Assembly (NCBI GenBank): GCA_036971615.1
Contig: JAYKKR010000004.1
Coordinates: 806,001-870,000 of the forward strand
Reading direction: 5' to 3'
Length of the DNA: 64,000 nt
DNA from: Amyloporia xantha
Taxonomy: Eukaryota > Basidiomycota > Agaricomycetes > Polyporales > Adustoporiaceae
The position numbers were made by a program, and so were the translations under genes. Below, piece by piece: positions 10,151 through 19,839 of the stretch. How positions within the stretch are numbered: the first letter of the stretch is position 1; the number at the start of each line of letters is the position of its first letter. Below the pieces are notes generated by a model. It saw nothing but the letters and a program-made list of their open reading frames with translations. It was not told the DNA's origin and searched no databases.

Positions 10151-12275
10151 CTTGTGAGTGATAGTGAAATCGAAGCGGGACAGATATAGAGCCCATCTCG
10201 CTTGTCGTCGCGTGAGATGCTGAGCTGTGCGCCAATACTCGAGGTTCTTATGATCCGAAAGGATCTCGAACGTGTTAGGACAACCCTCGAGGTAGTGACG
10301 CCAGTCCTCCAAAGCTTCGATTATCGCTAACATCTCCTTGTCGTAGATCTCGTAATTACGCTGGGCAGAATCCATACCCCGAGATCGGTAAGCCACCGGA
10401 TGCCACTTGCCATCCTCCTGCTTTTGCGAAAGTACGCCACCGGTTGCGTACCCAGAGGCATCCACCTCTAGCCGCGTTTCCCGGTCTTGGTCATACAATG
10501 CTAAGACAGGTGTGGTGCTAAAGCAGCGTTTCAGCTCCTCGAACGCAGACTGCTCTTCCTCACCCCACTGCCAGGGTACGTTCCCAGTTAGACGATCAAG
10601 GGGTTGTGTGATCTTTGCAAAATCTTTGATGAAGCGACGATAGAAGTTGGCAAACCCTCGGAACTTTTGGATGTCTTTAACATTCCGAGGGGTGGGCCAC
10701 TCCATGACTCCGCGGATCTTTGCAGGATCCATCACCACTTCACCATTCCCTACGATCATGCCTAAATAGTCTGTTTTAGGAACATCCCACTCGCACTTCT
10801 CCGGTTTCAGGAAGAGATCGTTTTCCTGAAGGCGACGTAATACCTCACGGGTGACTTTCTCATGCTCCAGCTTGTCTGTAGAGAAGATGAGAATGTCATC
10901 GAGATAGACCGTGAGTTTTCCTTCTGCAATGAGATCTCCGAAGATGTCATTCATCATTGCTTGGAAGGTCGCCGGAGAATTGGTGAGACCGAAGAACATA
11001 ACCGATGGTTCGTACAATCCCCGATTAGTTACAAACGCAGCCTTCCATTCGTCTCCAAGTTTGATCCGTACGTTATTATACCCCCATCTGATGTCAAACT
11101 TTGTAAAGATCGAGGCGCCTTTGAGTTTGTCGACAAGTTCGGAGATCAGTGGCAGCGGATAATGATTTTTGACCGTGATCTCGTTAAGCCGTCGGTAGTC
11201 TTGTACGGGTCGAAGTGATCCATCCTTCTTTTTGATGAAGAAGAAGGGAGAGGATATAGGCGACTTCGATTCCCGTATATAACCTTTGGCTAGCTGCTCC
11301 TTGAGGAACTTGTCTAACTCGCCTTGTTCGTTGTGCGACAGTGGGTATACCCTTGAATGGAACATTTTTGCGTCAGGAATCAGCTCTATAGCATGATCAT
11401 AAGGTTTATGTTCTGGAAGTCGTTCCGAGGCTTCTTTGGAGAAGACCTTCAAGAACTCGTGAAACTTTTCCGGCACCATTTCCTCGACGCTCTTGACTTC
11501 TCGCTTCTTGTACTCTTCTTCAGCAAGGACTTGTGAGTAGGTATGTCCTGCTGCAACATACAGTTGTGGAGCACCAGGGAGGTTGACACCACGCTCCCAG
11601 GCTTCAAGAACTTGAAGGTCGTCTTCGTCCCATTCGACCGTTGGATCCAACTCTGGTTCCTCCTCAGGTGATACCTTACTACGTACCTTACCCTTGGTTG
11701 ACCTATTGGCTTTCCGCAAACGTTTCCGCGCTGTGGGCCTGTCCCCCGTATCACGCGTAGATGCTGCATGTTCCGCCTGGCCAACCTTTCGGGCTTGACA
11801 CGCTTCAGGACACCTACCTAGTTTGAGCGAGCCACTCTCCCAATCGATATCAGGGTTATGCTCGCGAAGCCAATCGAGCCCGATTATGACGTCTTCAGGC
11901 CCAATGTCCGTTACCGTAAATACCACCTTCTCGATATGGTCTCCTATCTGCATCTGTAGCACAGCTACGTCCATGATGCTTCCGTTTTTGTTGAGCGATC
12001 CATCGATGTTATATAGTGGAATGGGGCGCCCCAACTTCCGCGTTCGTACGTTGTTTTCTTTTATGAATCGCTCGTGAACAAACTTCATGGTGGCACCGCT
12101 GTCCACCATGGCGATTACGTCCTTCTGCCGTTTTTTGCCGATTATCCGTACTGGAATATGAAAATGCTGCGAACCATGGTCTATTTCATATACATTTGCG
12201 GATTGTAGTACAGAAAATCGATTCGAGGAGGGCCCAGCGCGCACGGCAGCGAGCGTGGACCGAATCAAAAATGCT
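10151..12275 (-). pseudogene. Gypsy pol: protease, reverse transcriptase and RNase H (cut by the foldback element)
   Basis: The frame is open from within gag and lies one base behind the gag frame, so a -1 shift near the gag stop would fuse them. In order: an aspartic protease with VDSGAT at about 12090-12106 and IIGLDWL, the RT with YPLSHNEQGELDKFL, SSPFFFIKKKDGSLRPVQDYRRLN and FFGLTNSPATFQ, and the catalytic YLDD at 10895-10906. The RNase H has LEVDASGYATGGVL, YDKEMLAIIEALEDWRHYL and LSDHKNLEY. It stops at FTITHK, where the foldback element inserted, and continues at 8070. No stop codon interrupts this part. Confidence 0.93.
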
Positions 12276-13776
12276 CCTCCTTCATCGCGCGATACTGCCC
12301 CAGTTCCTCCCACATGGACTTCACCTCGTTGGCCAATGCAGACACAGACGCTAACATAGCCGAGAGATCTCCCGGCGTCTGCTGCACAACTTGTGCCTGT
12401 TCGGGCTGAGCGCTTGGCGTTGCTGCGCTTGCAGCAACCGTAGCTCGCACACCCTGGCGCGGAGTGTAAGGTTTGTCCTTGCAGGACGGACAGTCCTTCC
12501 GACGATACCCTGGCTTTCCACAACCGTAACAGGAGCCGTTGAACTTTCCATCACCAACAGCCGCAATAGTAGAAGAAGAAGCGGCGGCTTGTTGGCGTCC
12601 CTGTGACGTACGAGCCCCACCACGAGCGAACATATTGAGATCCGGACGGCGCGCGCGGCTTATGTCCAGGATCTGTTCGACGGCGAGGACTCGTTTCTCG
12701 GCGCTGACCCAGTCATCGAAGGGCTCGAGCTCAATTTTGCAGTAGATGCGCAAGGGGATACCGCTAAGGTACTTGTCACGGAGCTCTAGCTTTCCGTAGC
12801 CAGAACGGTCCGCCGGACCCTTGAATTGAGCAGAGAACTGTGCGGCAGTTCTCGAATCGCGTAGATTACGAGCACAGACTTTGGTCAGCTCGACTTGTGC
12901 TGCGGCTGCGTCGTCGAGATTGCCGAAACGAGCGGTGAAGGCGTCGGTGAAAGCCTTTCGTGTGGCAAAAGGTGTTCGTCCAGCTACGTAGTCCGCCAGG
13001 AAAGGAGTGCCCCATTCGCGGGCTTTTCCGTCGAGAAGGCTGATTGCGACCTGGACCTGTAGCTTGACGGAAGCTAGGTCCGTATTGTAGTCGAGATACT
13101 CCGAGAGTTGGGCGAGGTACCTTTTACATTCCACCACGCTCTCGCCATCATAGCGTTGGGGAAGGAGAAGCTTCGCAATGCCTTTGTCTACAGCCATTAC
13201 CGTCGCGGGGGAGGTCGTAGTTTGCTGCGAGGGCAGAGGCGGTGGTTGTTGCTGCGAAGCGGTCGTGTGACGCGGGGTAGGACGGGTGGTTTGACGGCCG
13301 CGCGGTGCCGACGACGGGGCGGAGGTGACGGGCTGAGATACGACAGGGACTGTCGGAGGGGGTGTCGGCTGTGTAGACTCAGACTGCGCGGCTCCTCTTT
13401 GGGTTCCCGCAGGTGGATTCGCTCACGAGACAGGGGGAGTAGGGAGATGGGAGACTCCTCCTTCTTGACTTTGGCTGCGGCTAACGCTGCCGCCAGGTCG
13501 AGGAATAGATGAGCCAGGGGTGGCAGGTCGAGATGGAGCAGGGGTGGTGTGACGTGAGAGTGAAGCGTGCTCGCTCCTGGGTCCTGCGGGGTGTTGGACG
13601 CGCAGGATAGGAACAAATCGATTATTCGGGGAAGGCTCAGTGATGGAGCGCGGGGTTCGATTTGGACACGGTTGTCGGGGGCAGTCGAACCAGTTGTTTT
13701 CCTCGAAGTAACAGTCGGTTTGGTCCTGGGTGTCGAAGGCGTGAACGAGTCCGTGACAGTGGAGTTCTTCTGCCAC
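12265..13776 (-). pseudogene. Gypsy gag with one in-frame stop
   Basis: One frame runs from ATG at 13776 to TGA at 12265, broken only by TGA at 13423-13425 (reading VS*ANPPAG). The N-terminal ~120 residues and the Pro/Ser/Thr-rich stretch to about 13200 look like a gag leader. The capsid-like part follows (KLLLPQRYDGESVVECKRYL, LLDGKAREWG). A zinc knuckle reads CYGCGKPGYRRKDC, where the usual His is Tyr, a change one C-to-T step away from CAT. Gag would package the element RNA, so loss of the knuckle His and the stop both suggest inactivity. A T-run precedes the gag stop where pol is in the -1 frame. Confidence 0.85.
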
Positions 13777-14150
13777 GATGGAGAGAGGAAGGGGAGGTGC
13801 GTGTACGTAAAAAAGACCGTTTGACTACGTATCTACGGTGCCCAAGAGAACCCCGAGTGGTTCGCAATTCACGTGGGACCCAGTACAGCCTTTGATTATT
13901 TCGCTGCAGGAATCTAGACCACGCGTTGGTCAACCCAACAAGAGACGCCCACTGAAGTGCAGTCTCTGAAAGCTCGTTCCACTACGAGGTGGCGATGTGT
14001 CTACGTGCGGGGGATGGCGTCACGAGCACCGAGTTCCCGACTTTGTATCGTAACGGTAATTGAAGTATAGTAAAGGTGCGCACCACCCAACCTATGGAAA
14101 GGGATTTTGGAAAGTGTGAACGCCGGCGGCGATGGGGAGTTTCGACCTAG
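13777..14150 (-). other. Gypsy leader between LTR and gag
   Basis: This is about 370 bp of untranslated leader on the minus strand between the LTR and the gag ATG. It holds the self-primer binding site at its start. I see no other feature. Confidence 0.6.
14138..14148 (-). promoter_or_regulatory. Primer-binding site, self-complementary type
   Basis: The minus strand reads AGGTCGAAACT, beginning 2 nt after the LTR end. Its exact 11-base complement AGTTTCGACCT occurs in the LTR at 14338 down to 14328, the predicted 5' end of the mRNA. No TGG-starting tRNA-type site is present here. In Tf1 the first 11 nt of the mRNA pair with the primer-binding site and are cleaved to prime. This looks the same. 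Confidence 0.75.
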
Positions 14151-14720
14151 TGTCGCGACTTAGAGTCAAGCGACAGGGGAAGAACAAACCTAAATGGCCG
14201 AGGGCGTTCGACTAGGTCTTATCGAAGCGATGACGAGCTATGCTCAAGTCTAAGGCTAGGGACAAGGTAAAATAAATGTAAGTAATGGTAAGTATGTACA
14301 GGCAAGCTTGGCTTACCTAGGGACAAGAGGTCGAAACTGAAGTCCCCAGGCAGAGGCGTGCTACTTATATACTACAAGAGTTCAGGGCAGGCTATCTACA
14401 TGGTCCGTGCGCAGGTGGTCTGTGTGCAGCCTGAGTAAGCAGGCTATGAGTCATAAGTGATGTCGTGAGCGGAGCCCGGCGGGGCCCGAGGTCGGCCGGC
14501 ACCGTGCTTAAGTAAACGTCCGTAAAGGGAAGGCAGGACGGAGTCCGTGGGAAGGGAACATGTGACCTGTAATGGTCGACGCGTCTAAGTCCATGAACAA
14601 GGAGCTTGCGATGTATACAGTAGAATGGCCATTCGAATAAGAGGGGAAAATAACGATGAGTAAAAGGAGAAAATTGTCCGTATATAGAAAGGAAGAAACG
14701 CTCGATGTCAACTCGTGACA
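14151..14720 (-). repeat. Gypsy LTR (5' LTR of the element)
   Basis: It is 570 bp, TG...CA, and abuts CACTG (14721-14725). On the minus strand the U3 is about 382 bp, followed by the predicted start site at 14338. It would drive the element's transcription. Confidence 0.97.
14364..14371 (-). promoter_or_regulatory. TATA box of the Gypsy LTR promoter
   Basis: The minus strand reads TATATAAG. Its first base lies 33 nt upstream of the A at 14338 that begins the 11-base self-primer, which fits a start site exactly there. The same box is in the other LTR. Confidence 0.7.
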
Positions 14721-14725
14721 CACTG

Positions 14726-15609
14726 TAACCTTCATGTGGATACCCTCACACAAGGGAATTGAGCCGAATGAGCTGGTAGACAAACTAGCGAAAGAGGCGC
14801 TTGAATCGGAACAACCCGAGTTTGTTTCATACTCAATGGCACTTCAGCGGATTAAATCCCGCATGATGGCCAAATGGAACGTGTTAGCCAATGATTTGGA
14901 GAACACGAAATATAGGGGTAACCAATTATGGGTCACCGAACATCCCTTGCACACAGCCACAGCCAAGCGCACGTGGCTGTTGAAGCGAGTGGGAACATCG
15001 AATAAGGAAACGGCGCGGGTGGCACGGGTCCTTACAAATCATTTCCCGAGCGGCGCGTACCGCGAGAGGTTCAACATAGCGGGCCCCATCGAGTGCCTTT
15101 GTGGCCTCAGTGACGGCCCAGAAACACGGGAACACATCTTGTTTGAGTGTCCATTTTGGATATGCACCAAGGGAGCATGGGTACCCCCTGCGTCCCAAGA
15201 GGAAAGTCATCAGGACAGAAGGAGGCGCTCGCAGCGCCACTGGACGGAAGATGACGTTTTGGAGTTCCTTCGGCTAAATAGCTGGGTGGCAACATTCGAA
15301 TGGGCCGAGATCTTATCAATGGCTCATGAGGACCGTGAGGAGGGCGATTTCCATTCGCTTGCGAATGCTACTCTCCATGCCCACACTAAAGGACGGGTGG
15401 CGGCTTGGAAGAAATTCCATGATGAACGCCACTTAGACCTGGATGCAACAGAAGCGCTTAGCGCTCAGTTCGTTGAATTTACTGAGTGGTACGACGTGCT
15501 CAAGGCGTCGGAAGACATTCAGAAAGAGTGGAGGGGGATCCGGGAACACTTAGTTGATCCGGATCCCCCTTCCCCTGCACCTAGTGCACAATCACTAGAT
15601 TACGAATAG
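14726..15609 (+). pseudogene. LINE RNase H C-terminal half and tail domain
   Basis: It resumes the LINE frame cut at 1996. TFMWIPSHKGIEPNELVDKL carries the RNase H His and last Asp. Farther on is a Cys/His segment, CLCGLSDGPETREHILFEC, often found after RNase H in fungal LINEs. The frame ends with TAG at 15607-15609 and has no internal stop. It is non-functional as it stands, since it is separated from the RT by 12.7 kb of inserted DNA. Confidence 0.9.
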
Positions 15610-15755
15610 CCCGCTTCTTTGCCCCGAAAACTGTAGGGGTGGAGGCGAGGACACCTAGCGGCGAGATGTTTTACCGGGCGCCCATCCTTTACTAGCCTTA
15701 GGTGGAAGTGCCTTTGGTCGTGGGCGTGCGTGGGAGCCTCTCACCGGGGTTCCCC

Positions 15756-15800
15756 AGTGAATGCAATCCCCCCACCAAAAGTTACGACGGGGGTCACGTG
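15756..15800 (+). repeat. MULE left terminal inverted repeat
   Basis: It matches the complement of 19357-19401 at 44 of 45 positions and ends in CACGTG. Confidence 0.92.
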
Positions 15801-15916
15801 TCTGCCGCGTTGAATGCACGTTCACGTGACGTGCGCTCCTTGGTTTCTTTTTTTGTACGCGCTTCCGTTCATGCTTCTATGCGCGCTCATCATTATTCTC
15901 GACGTTCGGGCTTCTT

Positions 15917-18900
15917 ATGGCGTCTACTCTCGGCAATCTTGACAATATTGGTCCGTTGACACGGACATGTGTGCGCTGCTATAAGAAGAAGGCACTGCCC
16001 GAGTTTCCGCTCAAGCGACGCAACAATCCAGATGGCCAGCAGCGCGCCACGACCTGCCATCCATGCACGGAGGCCAAGCAGGCAAGCCAATCAAAATCAC
16101 AGAATAAGGAGAATGCTATCCCTGTGCCGAAATTGCGCGAGGACAGCTCCTTGCCACTGGAAGATCTCGGCAGCTTCCTCGGCGTGATCAAGGAAGCACA
16201 GGGTGTGATTGATCTTGAGGCGCGTGTCAAGATTATGGGGTTTCTCTCCGATGTACGGGATTCTGCGGAGAACGCATCAACAGGCCGCCGGGGACGTGCA
16301 GATGCACTTGCCGCACGAATTTCCCAATCTACAAGCTATCGCTTTACGTATGTGGTTATTATACATAATGAGGATCATGAATTCATTTTGCCTAGGTATC
16401 ACAAGGTATATAATCATGCGAAGACATCAAATGCCAGTACCTACAACTACCACTGTTGCCAAATGCGGTCACGACAGAGGAAGCCAGAGAAAGTGGATGA
16501 TCCGAGTAAATGGCATGATAAGGAGGCTATGCATTCATTTGAATGTGGCGGCTGGATTCATATCACCTTGGATGACCGCTGCGATACGGAGGCACGCATT
16601 AAATTCAGTCACAAGGAGGACCATATTCCGTATTGTGTAATCGACATCCCAGAACATGTCAAGCATATGGTTCTGAACGGCGTAGATAAGACCCCATCAC
16701 AGGTGAGATCTCAGATATTGCACCGTGCGGCACATTGACAGCAATGTTCTCACGGGCAGCTCTGGGGAGAGATCCTGAAGGAATATCCGAAGCCTGTCTT
16801 TACCCGGAAGGCGGTATATGCATTATGGTCCCAGCAATATAGCAAGCAATACAAAATGCATAGTGATGAAATGCAGTCAGCTCTTAAATTCCTCGAGAAA
16901 GCATCCATGGCAGGTGAGAATGTCTATGCGGTGGAGCCAATTCAACTACAAATCGAAGACGGCTTTGACGCTCTTGCATTCGCCCTTCCGGATATGCTCC
17001 GAAAATGGGGTGGGCGGATCCGAGAACTCTCATTAGATTCCGCATGTGAGTCCGATCAATATTTTGGTTCCGCCAGATCTGAGATTCTCCTCACTTATAG
17101 GGCAAACCAACGGCTCCCGTTTTGAGCTGTATGCCGCTCTCGGGGAGGCATACGGGTCTGGGCTTCCATTAGGTTTCCTCCTCATTCGGTCAAATGATGG
17201 AGTTAAAGGTGGAAAAGAGAGATTTATATCCTCATTTCTCAGGCATCTGCACGAAAATTGGAATATAGCACCTATATTTACCCTTTCCGATAAAGACACT
17301 TCTGAAATTAAGGCTATGCAATCACAGTTCCCGCTCGCAAAGCACCAGTTATGCTTCTGGCATGCTTTGCGAGCTGTGAAAACCAGGCTTTCAATTTTGC
17401 GGAGGGCGCCGAGTCACTACGACGTAGAAACAGCCCGCAAGGAGTTCACGTGGATAGACAAAGACTTCGTGCCTGTGGGTCAGAGTACCGTTCCTTTGGT
17501 GAGAATATTCCTTGCTAGGTCAATCAACATCTGATCAAGTCCCAATTTAGCCTCCGCAGAGCACGTATGTCGCTGAGAAAATGCTGCCGCGGATAACAAT
17601 ACGCCTAAATGGGGTTATCCAGACTGTACCCGTTCCACAGCCTCTCACAATTCGTATCCCTGCGCGACCGCGCCCTGACTCGGAGACCATAATGAGCACT
17701 GGCACTGGCACCGATACATCACTCGAACCTGACTTGGATGCAACCTCTGACTTAGAAGATGCCGACATGAACGACTTGCAGCGCGCTATAGACAACGACA
17801 AAGAGATCGAGGTGGATCAGGAGGATGGGCCAGACTGGATGTTCGAGGAGGATGAAGTCAAGTCCAAAGACCCTATGTATGTCTTTTGCCCCGCGCCGCA
17901 TCGCAAGCAGCTACTCCACTTGTTCACAAAGCACTTTTGCCAACACCCACTTTTTCCCGAGCAATCCGGCACTCATACCGCGAGCGAGATTCGCACAAAC
18001 GCTGTGCACGAGATGTATGTCTTCTGCCATCAGCGCGGATTACGGGAAGTCTGGGGTTACATGTGGACGCAGTGGTACTCCGAACATCAGTGGAAGCTCT
18101 GGGCTCGCTCAACATCGTCTCGCATCTCACGGCTTCGCACTACCATGAACGTCGAGAACTTCTGGAAACAGCTCAAGCACGATTTCCTCCACCATCTCAT
18201 CCATCCTCGTCTCGACCATCTTGTTTGGATTCTGTGCACAAAGGTAGTCCCTGCGTGGATGTCTCGTGCTGAGGCTCTCGAAGACGATCATCGTGCCGGA
18301 CGGTCCAAAGCACTGACCACATACCAGACGTACTTCAAACGTGCATGGAAGGTGCTGGCCACTGCCCCGGTTAGCTCACGCACATACGAAACAAACGTCA
18401 GTACTTGGCAATGCAACTGTGGCCGTCAGAAGTACGACACGCATGCGCTGTGTAAGCACCTCGTGCAGGCCGTTCCGCACCCTCCTCCTCACTTCTGGCG
18501 CGAGATCATTCGCCGCCGCACGGTCCCGATCTACAGGCATCCAGCGCTGCGCGATGGACAGGATCCCATTGACGACACGGTCCCGGCGTACATAGACGTG
18601 GATGAGGGCAGCATCACAGATGGCGACGATCACAAATGGGTTGGTGATACTGCGGTTTGGGCCGGCGATGGTGGTTGGCGGACTCTGGATGCAAGCATAG
18701 CCGCAGAAAGGTTGCGGGGTAAGCGGCCGGCAGGAAGGGAGGGCAGTATCTTGAGTTCAAGATCTTCGACACCATCAGCATACTGTGAGGAACTCGATGC
18801 AGAAGAGACCAGTGCAGAAGAGGTATGTAGCAGATCTCCCAAACCTTGACCCTGCATTGGCACTGATAGCATGGCTTCACATAGGCTACTGCGAAACGCC

Positions 18901-19211
18901 GCCGCCTTGTTGAGCTTGGAGAAGCCCTAATAGAAGCCGGGAATATCTTGAAGGCTCAAGCTCCGTTGGCCGACAACATGTGGATGGACAACATCCTAAA
19001 TCGGCACGGCGGCGCGGGATTGGCTCACGAGGTGGTGGGCTTCGTCGAGGATATTCGCCGTATTGAGAACGGCCGCAAACGTCTTCCCACTTGGCCTCGC
19101 AACAGGACCGAGGCGCGCATCTCTCGAAACACCATGGGCTATTATCCGCGCCCGCGCTCACTGTATGCTTCTTCACCTACCCCGCGTTCTTCTCCCGGGC
19201 CCTCTTCTTGA
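15917..19211 (+). CDS. MULE transposase with DDE core and SWIM zinc finger
   Basis: This is a cut-and-paste transposase of the Mutator superfamily. Exons are 15917-17045, 17101-17498, 17551-18822 and 18885-19211; each junction keeps the frame and uses GT-AG. The N-terminus has a Cys cluster (CVRCYKKK ... CHPCTEAK) and a second Cys/His part (CCQ ... FECGGWIHITL). The catalytic triad appears in IRELSLDSA (Asp), FTLSDKDTSEIKAM followed by CFWHALRAVK (Asp), and MNVENFWKQLK (Glu). A SWIM finger reads CNCGRQKYDTHALCKHL. An in-frame TGA at 16736-16738 lies in the first exon. It is either a nonsense change or removed with a 39-nt intron (16703-16741, GTGAG...CAG), which keeps the frame but is very short. 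Otherwise the gene looks intact. Confidence 0.85.
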
Positions 19212-19356
19212 ATACTTATAAGGTGTACATTGTCTCGTCTATTATATTACTTAATTTTATGTTTTTGGTTTATGTGTACGTCATGAAATGCAAATTCTAC
19301 GAAGTCCCCAACCGCCACTGAGAGGTGGGACTTAGCGCTGAACGCGACGCGGAAGG

Positions 19357-19401
19357 CACGTGATCCCCGTCGTAACTTTTGGTGGGGGGATTGCATTCAC
19401 T
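19357..19401 (-). repeat. MULE right terminal inverted repeat
   Basis: It is the inverse of 15756-15800 with one G/A mismatch and abuts GGGGTTCCCC at 19402-19411. Confidence 0.92.
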
Positions 19402-19411
19402 GGGGTTCCCC

Positions 19412-19613
19412 CTGAGTGCGCTCCGGGGACCGGCCTTACGGGGACGGTTATGGTATGGTGTTAAGGTAGGGCGGCTTCACCGCCCCAGGTTGCAGACCAC
19501 TCTGGAAAGCGACCACAGTAGGGCGTGGAGCCCATAGTTCATTTATACCCGGCACTCTACATGTACTTAGTAGTATGGAGTATAAATTCGGAGAATTTAA
19601 AAAAAAAAAAAAA
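19412..19613 (+). other. LINE 3' end with poly(A)
   Basis: This is the last part of the LINE untranslated tail, ending in 15 A (19599-19613). Confidence 0.8.
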
Positions 19614-19839
19614 GTTTCCTAATTCTTGCGCACCAGGCTGTTAGCTACCACATGGCCAGGTTTTTACGATGTTACTGTCGTCTAGGGCCCTATTTTGGAA
19701 GAATATCCGGTATACAATAACGTTGAGTTATTACAGTAGTTCTGTATGTCGAGACCAGCAATAAACACCGTAGCACTACCACTGGCGTCTATTTAAGCAC
19801 GAACAAGATACCGGCAACTCGATCACCAAATTCGGGCCG

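Larger units (their letters stand above)
1997..14720 (-). mobile_element. Ty3/Gypsy LTR retrotransposon, chromovirus, Tf1/sushi-like self-priming type
   Basis: The two LTRs are 570 bp (1997-2566 and 14151-14720), start TG and end CA, and differ at five positions. A 5-bp target duplication CACTG lies at 1992-1996 and 14721-14725. The element reads on the minus strand: LTR, leader, gag, protease, RT, RNase H, integrase, chromodomain, polypurine tract, LTR. It carries one TGA in gag and two later insertions, a foldback at 8071-10150 and a Copia remnant at 3591-7370. Without these insertions the pol frame is continuous. The 11 bases that start 2 nt after the LTR are the exact complement of an 11-base site 33 nt downstream of a TATA box in the LTR. 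This is the arrangement of Tf1-type elements that prime from their own mRNA. The high LTR identity points to a recent insertion. Confidence 0.95.
15756..19401 (+). mobile_element. Mutator-like (MULE) DNA transposon in the LINE 3' tail
   Basis: The ends are 45-bp inverted repeats with one mismatch (15756-15800 and 19357-19401), beginning AGTGAATGCAATCCCCCC. The flanking direct repeat is GGGGTTCCCC (15746-15755 and 19402-19411). Because that word is a near palindrome, the true duplication could be 8, 9 or 10 bp; 9 bp is typical of MULEs. Inside is one transposase gene on the + strand. Removing the element and one repeat copy rejoins the LINE tail. Confidence 0.92.
1..19613 (+). mobile_element. 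Non-LTR retrotransposon (LINE) with RNase H, 5'-truncated by the window, interrupted by two other elements
   Basis: The coding parts are at 13-1996 and 14726-15609, and the 3' untranslated tail is at 15610-15755 and 19412-19613. The tail ends in a run of 15 A at 19599-19613, the expected 3' end of a LINE. Removing the Gypsy insertion (1997-14720 plus one CACTG copy) restores a continuous RNase H frame, reading ...DRTV followed by TFMWIPSHKG. Removing the MULE restores the 3' tail. The 5' end and the LINE's own target duplication lie outside the window. The family is judged from the RT core, RNase H and a Cys/His segment after RNase H. The lineage (Tad-like or another) is not determined. The tail ends 226 bp before the first ATG of the thioesterase gene, so the LINE landed in that gene's upstream region. 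Confidence 0.9.

Noticed and set aside
14131..14150. tRNA-type primer-binding site after the Gypsy LTR
   Set aside because: The sequence does not begin with TGG and matches no tRNA 3' end I can recall. The 11-nt self-complement explains it better.
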